DNA of 64,000 nt from Methyloligella sp. (GCA_021604645.1 BQJJ01000001.1:372001-436000), one strand, 5' to 3'; counted from the first letter of the stretch, positions 29,746-40,605 are shown. Numbers and translations are program-made. The notes: a model not told the origin generated them from the letters alone.

Positions 29746-29912
29746 TTAGAGAGGTACAACTGAATAAACATAGCAGGGCAAAACCTAGACAAAGGAGGAA
29801 AAATGAAAAGCTTGCGTAATTAAAGTGAAATAGGTAGCGTGGGCCAACGAATTAAAGAGGGCCCAATTAAAAGGGCATTAAAGACCATCCCGCTATCTAA
29901 GGAGACTATAAA

Positions 29913-30512
29913 GTGGCTTTTGAACTACCAGAATTACCTTATGCATATGACGCACTCGGACCTTACATGTCAGCTGAAACATTGGAATTTCACCATGACA
30001 AGCACCACCAGGCTTATGTAACAAACGGCAACAAGCTTCTTGAAGGCTCAGGTCTTGAAGGCGCGAGCCTTGAAGATGTTGTAACAAAGTCATTTGGTCA
30101 AAATGCAGGCCTTTTCAACAATGCTGGCCAGCATTACAACCACGTTCACTTCTGGAACTGGATGAAGCCAAATGGCGGTGGTGATAAACTGCCAGCAAGC
30201 ATTGAAGCAAAAATCAATGAAGACCTTGGCGGTTTTGCTGCATTCCGTGATGCTTTCTGTCAAGCTGGCGCAACACAGTTCGGCTCAGGCTGGTGCTGGT
30301 TGGTATTAAAAGACGGCAAATTTGCTGTAACAAAAACACCAAATGGTGAAAACCCACTCGTAAATGGCGAAGTGCCTTTGCTTGGTTGCGATGTTTGGGA
30401 GCACAGCTACTACATCGACTATAGAAACGCTCGTCCTAAATATCTTGAAGCTTTCGTAGATAGCCTCATCAACTGGGAATATGTTGAAGGTCTCTACGAC
30501 GCTGCAAAATAA
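29913..30512 (+). CDS. sodB: Superoxide dismutase (Fe/Mn)
   Basis: MAFELPELPYAYDALGPYMSAETLEFHHDKHHQAYV; DVWEHSYYIDYRNARPKYLEAF. Confidence 0.97.
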   Translation: MAFELPELPYAYDALGPYMSAETLEFHHDKHHQAYVTNGNKLLEGSGLEGASLEDVVTKSFGQNAGLFNNAGQHYNHVHFWNWMKPNGGGDKLPASIEAKINEDLGGFAAFRDAFCQAGATQFGSGWCWLVLKDGKFAVTKTPNGENPLVNGEVPLLGCDVWEHSYYIDYRNARPKYLEAFVDSLINWEYVEGLYDAAK

Positions 30513-30560
30513 CACTGCTAAATAAGATTTAGTGATTAGAATTTGCAAATAATACAAATT

Positions 30561-30592
30561 AAAAAGGGCCGCTCAAGAAGCGGCCCTTTTTT
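30561..30592 (+). terminator. Rho-independent terminator of sodB
   Basis: AAAAAGGGCCGCTcaagaAGCGGCCCTTTTTT. Confidence 0.95.
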
Positions 30593-30647
30593 ATGGTCTT
30601 CATAAAAAATGAAGATAAATGAATAAAGTACGAAACGGTACTACCCT

Positions 30648-32186
30648 CTAACGGCGACCAAGCAACAGCTTAATAATCGTCGGCAATAAACGCCCCATAC
30701 CAGTGCCTAAGCTACGCATCATTGATTTAAAGAAAGCTTCACTTGCAGTCTGGCGGTTACTCCGACGCTTCGTGCGCTTGGAGCTTGTACGAGGAGAACG
30801 GCGGCTATTAGCAGGCGGCACTCTAAATTCACCATGGCGAACATATTCCGTATCACGGCGACCACCAACAGTCCCTCCAGCGTCGGCGCGGCGCTCTTCA
30901 GCGTCTTTAGCTCGTTTCTTTAAAATCTCATAAGCACTTTCACGATCAATTGTCTCGCTATATTTGTTGCCCATCTCACTATCACGAATGATTTCCTGTC
31001 TCTCATCATCCGTTAAAGGTCCAAGCCGTGATGAAGGCGGGCGAACCAACGTCCGTTGCACAACAGAAGGTTGACCTTTTTTCTCTAAAGTAGAAATCAA
31101 AGCCTCACCAACTCCAAGTTCCATAATCACCCGCTCAGTATTTAGATCAGGGTTCGGACGAAACGTTTCAGCCGCTGCTTTCACTGCCCGTTGTTCACGA
31201 GGTGTAAAAGCGCGAAGTGCGTGTTGCACCCGGTTACCAAGCTGACTTGAAACAGTGTCCGGAACATCAAGTGGGTTCTGTGTTACGAAGTAAACACCAA
31301 CACCTTTTGAGCGAATGAGACGGACAACTTGCTCGACTTTTTGTAAAAGTGCTTTGGGTGCCTCATCAAAAAGTAGGTGAGCTTCATCAAAAAAGAAAAC
31401 AAGCTTAGGTTTCTGTGGATCACCAACTTCAGGTAATTCTTCAAAAAGCTCAGACAACATCCACAACAAAAATGTTGCATAAAGTCGTGGACTGCGCATC
31501 AAAGTTTCAGCGGCTAAAACATTAATAATGCCTTTGCCATCTGAGGTGGTTCTCATGAAGTCTCTGATGTCGAGCGCAGGCTCTCCAAAAAAGTTTTCAG
31601 CACCCTGTTCTTCAAGTACTAGAAGCCGCCGTTGAATAGCACCAACACTCGACTTTGATACGGACCCGTACTCACCAGTTAGCTCGCTCGCGCGTTCGGC
31701 TACATGGGCCATTAATTTGCGAAGATCTTTCATATCGAGGACTGGCATGTTCTCGTCATCAGCCAGTCTGAAAGCAATATTCAAAACACCTTCTTGTGTT
31801 TCATTCAAATCAAGTAAACGAGAAAGAAGGATGGGCCCCATCTCTTTCACTGTGGTGCGAATAGGATGGCCGTCTTTACCGAATAAGTCCCAGAAAACAC
31901 ATGGAAATTTTTCATATATATAATCTTTAAAACCAATTGTCTCAGCTCTGTTTTCGAGAAAATCTTTGCTCACGCCTTTCGCGGCAAGGCCTGATAAGTC
32001 GCCCTTAACGTCTGCGCAAAAAACAGGCACGCCGTGATTAGAGAACCCTTCAGCAAGGATTTGTAACGAGACTGTTTTACCAGTACCGGTAGCCCCTGCA
32101 ATCAAGCCATGACGGTTCGCAAGTTTAAGATCAAGATGCTCAGGTTTGGTGCTCGTTCCAAGATAAACGGCATTCTCTTCAATCAT
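30648..32186 (-). CDS. HerA-like helicase / DUF853 family ATPase
   Basis: [88 protein letters not shown]. Confidence 0.93.
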   Translation of the reverse strand: MIEENAVYLGTSTKPEHLDLKLANRHGLIAGATGTGKTVSLQILAEGFSNHGVPVFCADVKGDLSGLAAKGVSKDFLENRAETIGFKDYIYEKFPCVFWDLFGKDGHPIRTTVKEMGPILLSRLLDLNETQEGVLNIAFRLADDENMPVLDMKDLRKLMAHVAERASELTGEYGSVSKSSVGAIQRRLLVLEEQGAENFFGEPALDIRDFMRTTSDGKGIINVLAAETLMRSPRLYATFLLWMLSELFEELPEVGDPQKPKLVFFFDEAHLLFDEAPKALLQKVEQVVRLIRSKGVGVYFVTQNPLDVPDTVSSQLGNRVQHALRAFTPREQRAVKAAAETFRPNPDLNTERVIMELGVGEALISTLEKKGQPSVVQRTLVRPPSSRLGPLTDDERQEIIRDSEMGNKYSETIDRESAYEILKKRAKDAEERRADAGGTVGGRRDTEYVRHGEFRVPPANSRRSPRTSSKRTKRRSNRQTASEAFFKSMMRSLGTGMGRLLPTIIKLLLGRR

Positions 32187-33067
32187 GTTATTTCCTCCGC
32201 AAAGAACCTCATAAAAATCGGCTCAAACTCTAATAGATTATAGATCAACTGGGCCCATTCATGTGCGTGCTTACACAAGGACTAATTGATGTGTTTAGCA
32301 TGAATTTTCAAAACAGTCATGACATGGCTTTAGGTGATTTGCAAATAGGGGATAAGTACCTTTTGCACAGTGTCAAACAGTTGACATTAAGATGCTCGAT
32401 AAAAAAACCATCACATTGGTGCTTGATTCTTTTTGAAGATGATGTGTATTAAAGAACAGTGAGTAGTACTCGAAGTGGTCGACCATTTCACTTCAGTCAA
32501 TCGTCACAAAAGTTTTTTCGGACCACTTGATCAAGTCGGTCAACTTTTGGACCCTCACAATTGACCATCTCTGATAGAGAAAATGGTCGCCAGTAAAATG
32601 ATCATGTTGGATCAATCTCGAGTGGGCACGAAGCACAAACGAGTGATGTAGAACAAAGATCAAAATGAAAATGGTTGATATGCTGATGCTGATTTTTAAA
32701 ACTGAAAGTGAGCAACACATATGATTTACTGGTTCATCACAACTAAGGACAATATCTGATTAGCTCGAGTTCGAGTTTATGACGTATAAAATTGTCGAGT
32801 TCGTTTGGTGAGAAACACTCACCCCGAATTTAACGCAGCGCAAAGTTGCAAAAATTTAAAATGGGTTTGCAATCAAAACCGCTTTTGAAAATGAACAAGT
32901 TCTAAAAAGTGGTGGAAGAATGAGAGAATTCACCTGCAGGCAACTTAGCCTTACTTGCAGTTAGCTGAGTCTCACATTTATCCTTTAAATTGATTGAAGC
33001 TCAAAAAATCAAATTGCTAGTTTATCAATCGAGATAAGCAAAACTATATAAAGCAGGGGAACCTAAT

Positions 33068-33484
33068 ATGAGCACATATAAAATCGAAGCTGTTGAAGGC
33101 ATCGGCGTGAAACACGCTAAAACTTTACGCAAGCATGATATCGCTTCAACAAAAACATTGTTGACACGCGGCGCTACTAAAAAAGGCCGTAAAGAAATCG
33201 CTTCAACAACTGGGATTGATGATGGCCTAATTTTGAAATGGTGCAACATGTGCGATCTTATGCGCGTGAAAGGTATCGCTTCAGAATATTCAGAACTTCT
33301 AGAAGTTGCTGGTGTTGACACAGTAAAAGAACTTCGCAAGCGCAAGCCAGACAACCTACAAAAAGCGATGGCTGAAGCTAACGCAAAACGTAAGAAGAAG
33401 CTTGTTCGTCAAGTTCCTGGTCTAAAGCAAGTTGAAAATTGGGTAGCACACGCAAAAGAGCTAGACCCAGTGATGAAGTACTAA
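33068..33484 (+). CDS. DUF4332 / helix-hairpin-helix protein
   Basis: MSTYKIEAVEGIGVKHAKTLRKHDIASTKTLLTRGATKKGRKEIA. Confidence 0.8.
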   Translation: MSTYKIEAVEGIGVKHAKTLRKHDIASTKTLLTRGATKKGRKEIASTTGIDDGLILKWCNMCDLMRVKGIASEYSELLEVAGVDTVKELRKRKPDNLQKAMAEANAKRKKKLVRQVPGLKQVENWVAHAKELDPVMKY

Positions 33485-33500
33485 TCCTTCGCACTTAAAG

Positions 33501-33594
33501 AGTGCTCCTCCTAAAAGTGGGCACCGGTTTTTGGATAAAGGAACGCTTCAACAAAAAGAGCGCTCCTCCTAAAAGTGGACACCGGTTTTAGGAA
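33501..33594 (+). repeat. Two tandem copies of a 58-bp unit with AAAAGTGGRCACCGGTTTT
   Basis: AGTGCTCCTCCTAAAAGTGGGCACCGGTTTTTGGA and AGCGCTCCTCCTAAAAGTGGACACCGGTTTTAGGA, offset 58 bp. Confidence 0.88.
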
Positions 33595-33608
33595 ACAGGA
33601 ATGCTAAT

Positions 33609-33636
33609 AGCGGATGCTTTGTGGGCATCTGAAGCA
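33609..33636 (+). repeat. Family A hairpin repeat
   Basis: AGCGGATGCTTTGTGGGCATCTGAAGCA. Confidence 0.75.
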
Positions 33637-33710
33637 CTATAGAGAAACTAAAGTATTCCTTTTATTCCTTTAAAAATGGAATACTTTAGGCGAGTTTAAC
33701 AAGGTTTACT

Positions 33711-33741
33711 AAAGGCAGTGCTTAAAAGCGCTGCCTTTTTT
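33711..33741 (+). terminator. Rho-independent terminator
   Basis: AAAGGCAGtgcttaaaagcgCTGCCTTTTTT. Confidence 0.8.
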
Positions 33742-33880
33742 ACGTGATTAATGATGATTTTGTAAAAAATCTATTGCGTTATTCAGCTTGCTTGGTCAAT
33801 TATCACTCATAAAATTAGATCATTTATGCAGCGGACCATTAGAACTAATAGGGACACTAGTTTTAGGATTGAGTGATCCC

Positions 33881-33989
33881 CGTGCTGGTTGCCATTGGGC
33901 AGCTAAAGGCGCATCAAACGTGCCGGTTGCAAGTGGGCAACTGAAGGCACATCAAAACGTGCCGGTTGCGAGTGGGCAACTGAAGGCAC
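33881..33989 (+). repeat. Three tandem family A hairpin repeats, about 39-bp period
   Basis: GTGCCGGTTGCAAGTGGGCAACTGAAGGCACATCAAAAC repeated; first copy degenerate. Confidence 0.9.
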
Positions 33990-34015
33990 ATCAAAAAATA
34001 TATATAGAGAAAATA

Positions 34016-36097
34016 ATGACAGATAAATATGAACTGCCCGATAGCTTGAAATCAGCAACAAGAGATCAATGGCGTGGCCTAGTAGAAAAATCCCTCAATG
34101 GGAAAACAATCGACCAGGCTCTCACATATAAAACCTATGATGGTATTGAAATTAAACCACTCTATACAAAAGATGATGTGACGAGCGAAGCCGCTTCTGC
34201 TTTTTTAAAAGCAGCCAATATGCAAGAGAGACAAGTTGCTGATACGGACCCTTCCAGTCATGTAAGACCGTGGAAAATTCTGCAATTAACAGACATTCCA
34301 TCGCTAAAGTCCGCCAACAAGCAAATCAAAATTGATTTGGATGGTGGAGCTAGCGGCTTGTTTTTAGCCATTAGTAATGACATCCCATTTGCAAGTGCTG
34401 AACTGCCAATCTATTCCGGTAGAGATTATGAAACTCTATTTGATGGTATCGATCTAACAGGTAAATCGATTTATTTCTCAAATGGCAGTGAATCAATCGT
34501 CAATGCAGCTAATTTTATTTCCTATTTGCAAACACAAGGAATAGACCTTGCACAAATAGAAGGTTCTTTTGGTTTTGATCCCTTGAGTATTTTTGCATGC
34601 ATGGGCAGTTTTCCGGAGCCTGAAGATGAAGCGCTTGATAACTGGCTTGATGCAGCAATGGCCATTAAAGACAGCGGCTCAAAAATGTCGAGTTTTACAG
34701 CTTCTGGTCGCACCTGGCAGCAAGCCGGTGGCAGTGAGGCCATGGAATTGGGCTACACACTCGCAACAGCACTTACCTATTTACGAGGTCTAGCAAAAGC
34801 GGGGCTGTCTATTGATGAAGCGTTGACACAAGTAGACATCAGCTTGACTACAAATGGAGACATATTCCTCTCAACCGCAAAATTGCGAGCCATGCGTTTA
34901 TTGTGGTCAAAAATCTGCGAAGAAAGTGGAGCTAAAACCAAACCAACTAAGTTTATTGCTGAAATGTCGTACTTAGGCTTAACAAAAGCAGATCCTGAAG
35001 TGAATATGCTCCGGGCAACAGCTGCAACGGTGGCCGCAGGCCTTGGCAATGTTGACGCCCTTGTATTACTTCCATTCTCGGCAGCCCACGGTGTGGCTAA
35101 CCAGGACGCACGTAGACTTGCTCTAAATACTCAGATCATCTCTCAAGAAGAAAGTCACATCGGACAAGTCGAAGATCCGGCAGCTGGCTCTTGGTATGTA
35201 GAAAGCCTAACAAACCAACTAGCAGAAAAAGCCTGGGATATTTTCCAGCAAACGGAAAAGCTGGGCGGAATGGCAAAGTGCCTGAAATCAGGACACGTCA
35301 AGTCCACCATTGATCAAGTGCGTGAAACTCAAATTAATGACATCGCAACAGGTAAAAAAGAAATAACAGGCGTTACCACTTTCCCAAACATTAATGAAAC
35401 AACACCGAATTTATTCGATGAGGAAGAGGAATGGGAAGAAGCTGGAGATAGCGCCAATATGAGTGTGCCTGTGTTGAATGCTCCAGTTGTAAGCGGTGAC
35501 CAAAGAGGTGCTCGTTTCAAAGACATTATCGAGCAAATCAAACAAGGTACACCAACTTATATTCTTGATGAAGCGCTTGAAGGTCCTGCAACATTAGTCA
35601 ACATGTTAGGTGATTTAGAAAATCGCATAATGGAAGATGTTGAGTTCCTTCGTAAATTATCTGACGAAGTGCTGGCATTAAATGGCAAACGACCGAATGT
35701 ATTTCTGGCAAATATTGGAAAGCCCGCTGATTTCACAGCACGAGCAACTTGGGCAAAATCATATTTTGAAACAGGCGGAATTGAAGCGCTGGGTAATGAT
35801 GGCTTTGCAAATAATGAAGAGCTGGTCGAGGCTTATAAAACATCAGGCTCCACGATTGCTTGTCTATGTTCATCGGATAAACTCTATGAACAAGACGCAG
35901 TACAGCTTGCGAAAGATTTATACAATGCTGGCGCAGAGGCCATTTACATCATCGCGCGGCCAAAGTTTTTGAAATCAATCAATTTTGAAGATCGTAGTTT
36001 GTTCCAAACATTACTATACCAAGGAACAGACATGGTCAGCACACTGGTCGAAATACATCAGATTATTGGATTTGCAGATGAAACCGTCGCTGTATAA
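34016..36097 (+). CDS. mutA: Methylmalonyl-CoA mutase small (beta) subunit
   Basis: MTDKYELPDSLKSATRDQWRGLVEKSLNGKTIDQALTYKTYDGIEIKPLYT; upstream of large subunit; ATG 34016 preferred over ORF start 33788. Confidence 0.92.
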   Translation: MTDKYELPDSLKSATRDQWRGLVEKSLNGKTIDQALTYKTYDGIEIKPLYTKDDVTSEAASAFLKAANMQERQVADTDPSSHVRPWKILQLTDIPSLKSANKQIKIDLDGGASGLFLAISNDIPFASAELPIYSGRDYETLFDGIDLTGKSIYFSNGSESIVNAANFISYLQTQGIDLAQIEGSFGFDPLSIFACMGSFPEPEDEALDNWLDAAMAIKDSGSKMSSFTASGRTWQQAGGSEAMELGYTLATALTYLRGLAKAGLSIDEALTQVDISLTTNGDIFLSTAKLRAMRLLWSKICEESGAKTKPTKFIAEMSYLGLTKADPEVNMLRATAATVAAGLGNVDALVLLPFSAAHGVANQDARRLALNTQIISQEESHIGQVEDPAAGSWYVESLTNQLAEKAWDIFQQTEKLGGMAKCLKSGHVKSTIDQVRETQINDIATGKKEITGVTTFPNINETTPNLFDEEEEWEEAGDSANMSVPVLNAPVVSGDQRGARFKDIIEQIKQGTPTYILDEALEGPATLVNMLGDLENRIMEDVEFLRKLSDEVLALNGKRPNVFLANIGKPADFTARATWAKSYFETGGIEALGNDGFANNEELVEAYKTSGSTIACLCSSDKLYEQDAVQLAKDLYNAGAEAIYIIARPKFLKSINFEDRSLFQTLLYQGTDMVSTLVEIHQIIGFADETVAV

Positions 36098-36177
36098 GCG
36101 CGGGCATAATAATTCATCAGTTACAGAAGATTTAAAACAAAGACTTTAGATACAGACTTTAGCAAAAGGGTCGAAAA

Positions 36178-38343
36178 ATGAGTTCAATTCCAGATTTCTC
36201 AAATATGAAGTGGGAAGCCGCATCGAATAATAGCGCCTCACAAAGTTCAGAAGAAACACGTTTAACACCTACCAAACTTACGCCTGAAGGTATTGAAGTG
36301 AAGGGGCACTATAGCAGTGCTGATAGTAAAGACCTTGGCTTTTTAAATACATATCCAGGCATAGCCCCGTTCTTGCGGGGGCCGTATCCAACCATGTATG
36401 TACAAAAACCTTGGACAGTTCGCCAATATGCAGGCTTTTCAACGGCCGAAGATTCAAATGCTTTTTATCGCCGCAACCTGGCTGCTGGTCAAAAAGGCCT
36501 CTCCATTGCATTCGATCTGGCAACACATAGAGGCTATGACTCAGACCATCCCCGCGTGAAAGGTGATGTGGGTATGGCCGGTGTGGCCATTGATAGCATT
36601 TATGATATGCGCACCTTGTTTGATGGTATCCCGCTTGATCAAATGAGTGTCTCTATGACTATGAACGGCGCGGTGCTTCCGGTTTTGGCGCTTTACATTG
36701 TGGCCGCTGAAGAACAGGGCGTCTCAGCAGAAAAGTTATCCGGCACTATTCAAAATGATATCTTAAAAGAATTCATGGTGCGGAATACCTATATTTACCC
36801 ACCAAGCCCATCTATGCGGATTATCTCTGATATTTTCAGCTACACATCAGAGCATATGCCAAAATTCAACTCGATCTCAATTTCCGGTTATCACATGCAG
36901 GAAGCCGGCGCGACGGCAGATCTTGAATTGGCATACACACTGGCCGATGGCATTGAGTACGCAAGAGCTGGTGTGAAGAACGGTTTGCCGATTGATAAAT
37001 TCGCTCCAAGGCTCTCTTTCTTCTGGGCCATTGGCATGAACTATTTCATGGAAATCGCAAAAATGCGGGCAGCCAGAATGATCTGGGCCACGCTAATTCA
37101 AGAAGAGTTCCAGCCAGAAAATCCAAAATCACTCAGCCTGAGAACACACAGTCAAACGTCAGGTTGGTCCCTCACGGCACAGGATGTCTTTAACAACGTT
37201 GTTCGTACATGCCTTGAAGCTATGGCAGCCACACAAGGCCATACTCAAAGCCTGCATACAAATGCACTTGATGAAGCTTTAGCTCTGCCAACAGACTTCT
37301 CAGCACGTATTGCGCGTAACACTCAGCTGTTCTTAGCCCAAGAGTCAGATACATGCCGCGTGATTGATCCATGGGGCGGCTCACACTATGTTGAGCGACT
37401 AACTCATGAGCTAGCTCAAAAAGCCTGGGCCCACATCAGGGAAGTTGAAGAACTTGGCGGCATGGCGAAAGCCATCGATAAGGGCGTGCCTAAATTGCGC
37501 ATTGAAGAAGCTGCAGCCCGTACACAAGGTCGAATTGATAGCGGTAAACAAACCATTGTTGGTATCAACAAATATCGCACAAGCCAGGAAGACAAAATTG
37601 ACATTCTTAAAGTTGATAATGCTTCTGTTCGCAATCAGCAATTGGACAAACTCACAAGACTAAAAGCCGAGCGCGATGAAGCAGCGTGTCAAGCAGCACT
37701 AGAAGCTCTGACAAATGCAGCAGCTGGCAATGGCAATTTGCTGGAAATGTCCGTTGCAGCTGCTCGAACCAAAGCAACAGTTGGTGAAATTTCAGATGCA
37801 ATGGAAAAAGTATTCGACAGACACAAGGCTGAAATTAAAGTGATCTCAGGTGTCTATAAATCGGAGATGAATGCAATGGGTGATGCCGTTAAAAAAGTTC
37901 AGGAAAAAGTTTCAGAGTTTGAAAAACAGGATGGCAGACGACCAAGAATTCTGATTGCAAAAATGGGACAAGATGGTCATGATCGGGGACAAAAAGTAAT
38001 CGCATCAGCATTTGCAGATGTTGGCTTCGACGTTGATATCGGCGCGTTGTTCCAAACACCAGAAGAAGCTGCCCGCCAAGCCATTGAAAATGACGTTCAC
38101 ATCGTTGGTGTTTCTTCACTCGCAGCTGGCCACCTAACATTGGTTCCAGAGCTGAAAAAAGCTTTGGAAGCTGAAGGTCGCTCAGACATCATGATCGTAG
38201 TTGGCGGTGTAATTCCTCCTGAAGATTATGATACGCTTTTGGAAATGGGAGCAACAGCGGTGTTTGGCCCAGGCACAGTGATCGCTGAAGCTGCCAGTGA
38301 TCTGCTGGATAAGTTAAACACCCAACTAGGCTTCGCAGCTTAA
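36178..38343 (+). CDS. scpA: Methylmalonyl-CoA mutase large (alpha) subunit
   Basis: [60 protein letters not shown]-terminal B12 domain [14 protein letters not shown]. Confidence 0.98.
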   Translation: MSSIPDFSNMKWEAASNNSASQSSEETRLTPTKLTPEGIEVKGHYSSADSKDLGFLNTYPGIAPFLRGPYPTMYVQKPWTVRQYAGFSTAEDSNAFYRRNLAAGQKGLSIAFDLATHRGYDSDHPRVKGDVGMAGVAIDSIYDMRTLFDGIPLDQMSVSMTMNGAVLPVLALYIVAAEEQGVSAEKLSGTIQNDILKEFMVRNTYIYPPSPSMRIISDIFSYTSEHMPKFNSISISGYHMQEAGATADLELAYTLADGIEYARAGVKNGLPIDKFAPRLSFFWAIGMNYFMEIAKMRAARMIWATLIQEEFQPENPKSLSLRTHSQTSGWSLTAQDVFNNVVRTCLEAMAATQGHTQSLHTNALDEALALPTDFSARIARNTQLFLAQESDTCRVIDPWGGSHYVERLTHELAQKAWAHIREVEELGGMAKAIDKGVPKLRIEEAAARTQGRIDSGKQTIVGINKYRTSQEDKIDILKVDNASVRNQQLDKLTRLKAERDEAACQAALEALTNAAAGNGNLLEMSVAAARTKATVGEISDAMEKVFDRHKAEIKVISGVYKSEMNAMGDAVKKVQEKVSEFEKQDGRRPRILIAKMGQDGHDRGQKVIASAFADVGFDVDIGALFQTPEEAARQAIENDVHIVGVSSLAAGHLTLVPELKKALEAEGRSDIMIVVGGVIPPEDYDTLLEMGATAVFGPGTVIAEAASDLLDKLNTQLGFAA

Positions 38344-38370
38344 AAACCCTCTAAAAGATAAATTAGAGTA

Positions 38371-38412
38371 AAAACTGTCAATTGATAAGCTTTATCAATT
38401 GGCAGTTTTTTT
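38371..38412 (+). terminator. Rho-independent terminator
   Basis: AAAACTGTCAATTGATAAgcTTTATCAATTGGCAGTTTTTTTT. Confidence 0.93.
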
Positions 38413-38579
38413 TTGTTTAGTGGTATTCTATTACGACTCGGACATAGAAATATGCGCATAAACGTACGAGTAAAGAAATATTTAGTGAGAAATAACAAAA
38501 TAGTAAAAGCATATATCTTCATTAAATATTCGATGAAAATCCCTGAAAGTGTCTATCAGGGGGGGATTGAGGGAAGAGA

Positions 38580-39485
38580 ATGAAACTCGCAGAAACAAAC
38601 TTAGATTGGTTAAACCCGTCTAAAATACGCATAATCGTCCAAAGATTAGTTGCACAGACCTTGAAAATGGTCACATCAACTTTTCCCTTTGTAGCTTTAA
38701 GTATACTAACTTTAAGCACAGCGGTTCATGCCAGCGATGTCTCAAGAGATGCATGGTCAGATTTAAAAGAAATGGTTTTTAAAAACCAAGCCGTTCTACC
38801 AGCTTTAAATGAGGTAACTTTAAAAACTCCTTATCGCGCTAAGGATGACCGCAGAGTTCCAATTAATGTCAAAGCAAAGTTCACAGACGGCCGGACGGTA
38901 AAGAAAGTAACCGTCATCATTGATGAAAATCCGATGCCAGTTTCCGCTGTATTTGATATGAAGAAACAAAGAAAAGAAGTTAATTTTGCAACCCACATGC
39001 GGTTCAATGGACCATCCCCAGTTAGGGTGATTGTGGAAGCAAGTGATGGCAAGCTCTACATGAAAGAGCAATATGTAAAAACAAGTGGGCTTGGCGCTTG
39101 TGCGGCCCCTCCCATTGGAGACCCTAAAGATTTACTTGCAGGTTTAGGTACAATGAAATTAGAGCCAGCTAAGTCTGGTGAAAAAGCACTGCAAGCTTCA
39201 AGGTTAAAGAGAGCAGCTCATTTGCAAATTAAACATCCCAATTTAACAGGGTTGCAAATGGACCAGATAACTCTGCAATATATTCTTGCAAGATTTGTTA
39301 AAACAGTTGAAGTATCTCATGGTGGTGAGGAATTATTTAGCCTGACAGCCAGTATCTCTTTAAGCCAAAATCCAGATCTTACCTTTGATTATCTATTTAA
39401 TGGAGGTGAAGATATTACGATTAAAGCTTTAGATACTGATGATACAAAATTTGAGAAAAGATTCCCCATTGGTCTTGATAGTTAA
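38580..39485 (+). CDS. Quinoprotein dehydrogenase-associated SoxYZ-like carrier (exported); start may be 38667
   Basis: Signal-like LSILTLSTAVHA; SoxY-like GLGACAAPP; SoxZ-like C-terminal half. Confidence 0.8.
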   Translation: MKLAETNLDWLNPSKIRIIVQRLVAQTLKMVTSTFPFVALSILTLSTAVHASDVSRDAWSDLKEMVFKNQAVLPALNEVTLKTPYRAKDDRRVPINVKAKFTDGRTVKKVTVIIDENPMPVSAVFDMKKQRKEVNFATHMRFNGPSPVRVIVEASDGKLYMKEQYVKTSGLGACAAPPIGDPKDLLAGLGTMKLEPAKSGEKALQASRLKRAAHLQIKHPNLTGLQMDQITLQYILARFVKTVEVSHGGEELFSLTASISLSQNPDLTFDYLFNGGEDITIKALDTDDTKFEKRFPIGLDS

Positions 39486-39542
39486 TGGTCTTGATAGTTA
39501 ATAAAGCAACTTATCAACTCTATAAATTTGAAATTCCAAAAT

Positions 39543-39583
39543 AAAAGGATGCCCATAGCCCCCCGTTTATGGACATCCTTTTG
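39543..39583 (+). terminator. Intrinsic terminator-like hairpin after SoxYZ-like gene
   Basis: AAAAGGATGcCCATAgccccccgtTTATGGacATCCTTTT. Confidence 0.8.
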
Positions 39584-39625
39584 TTATATGAAAACCGACC
39601 GGTGTAAATAAACACACAAATAAAA

Positions 39626-39654
39626 AAGGCTCCTTAAAATTAAGGAGCCTTTTG
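39626..39654. terminator. Bidirectional terminator-like hairpin 3' of pqqA
   Basis: AAAAAGGCTCCTTAAaattAAGGAGCCTTTT. Confidence 0.85.
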
Positions 39655-39687
39655 AATTCAAACTAGCTAATAAGCTAAAAAGAAAAT

Positions 39688-39774
39688 TTATGCACGGTCA
39701 AGTTCAGCTGGCATATAGCTGGTAACTTCCATACCTGTTTCTGTCTCAGATACTTGTGGTGCTGTCCATGTCAT
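39688..39774 (-). CDS. pqqA: PQQ precursor peptide PqqA (28 aa)
   Basis: Minus-strand reading MTWTAPQVSETETGMEVTSYMPAELDRA; conserved E-x3-Y crosslink motif in GMEVTSY; absent from ORF track because of size. Confidence 0.92.
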   Translation of the reverse strand: MTWTAPQVSETETGMEVTSYMPAELDRA

Positions 39775-40136
39775 AGTGTAATCCCTCACTTATATGATCA
39801 AATTTATGCTAAGCCAACTTCGGTTATCCGATTATTAAGGTCAAAGCATATCAAAGGTTCCCTCCCAAATTACTTGGGCTAGCATATCTTAGCAAAACTT
39901 ATCTCAAGTGCAACTGTTCATTATGCTTATCAGTTTATTAAAATTAATTATTACAAACGAAAAGTTAAATTGATGCTGGATTCTGTTTTAGAACTTGATT
40001 AAGCTCACTTGTTCTCAAATCTAACTCATAATAATAACTGAGACCAACACTAAGTTAGTAATAGTATTGCGTAATTTTAAGGTGTTAGTTAAGCATCTTG
40101 AGTAAAGGGAGGACGCCTTGGGGGGCGGCAGTTAGT

Positions 40137-40373
40137 ATGGCGACAGACAATTTAGCACAAGATCCAGCCGGTTTAACAGATGAAGAATTAATCGAAATCT
40201 GCCTGGAAACACCTTCATCATCAACAGTCGGTTTACGATTTCACCTGGAACAAAAGAAGCGCGAAAAGAGAAGCCAAAAACTACTCATTTGGTTGAGTTT
40301 TTGGGCAGCGTGCGCTGCCACAGGCGCATTCATGCTAACAATCGCCTTGATTATCAGTAAAGCCGCTAGCTAA
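40137..40373 (+). CDS. Small hypothetical protein with C-terminal TM
   Basis: MATDNLAQDPAGLTDEELIEICLETPSSSTVGLRFHLEQKKREKRSQKLLIWLSFWAACAATGAFMLTIALIISKAAS. Confidence 0.55.
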   Translation: MATDNLAQDPAGLTDEELIEICLETPSSSTVGLRFHLEQKKREKRSQKLLIWLSFWAACAATGAFMLTIALIISKAAS

Positions 40374-40605
40374 TTAAAAGTTTTGTGAAAAAACAAAGTC
40401 TTATTAAGTTTTGTTGAGGAATAAGACGTTTTACCACAATCTAACCAGATTAGATCTTTACCATGATTTTATAAAATACAGCTCATATTTGTTTTAAGTA
40501 ACAGATTGAGAATGGCTCTTTTGCGGTAAATCACACCACTATTGTGAAAATCGAGAGCCATAAAATTCCAGTCTTGTAAATGATGAGACGATAAAAGGGA
40601 AAAAA

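Noticed and set aside
33881-33989. Possible CRISPR array
   Set aside because: Repeat units are nearly contiguous with conserved short linkers, no unique 30-40-bp spacers, and no cas genes in the window.
33788-34015. N-terminal extension of the mutA ORF (ASNVPVASGQLKAHQNVPVASGQLKAHQK)
   Set aside because: This is read-through translation of tandem family A repeats; the authentic start is the ATG at 34016 (MTDKYELP).
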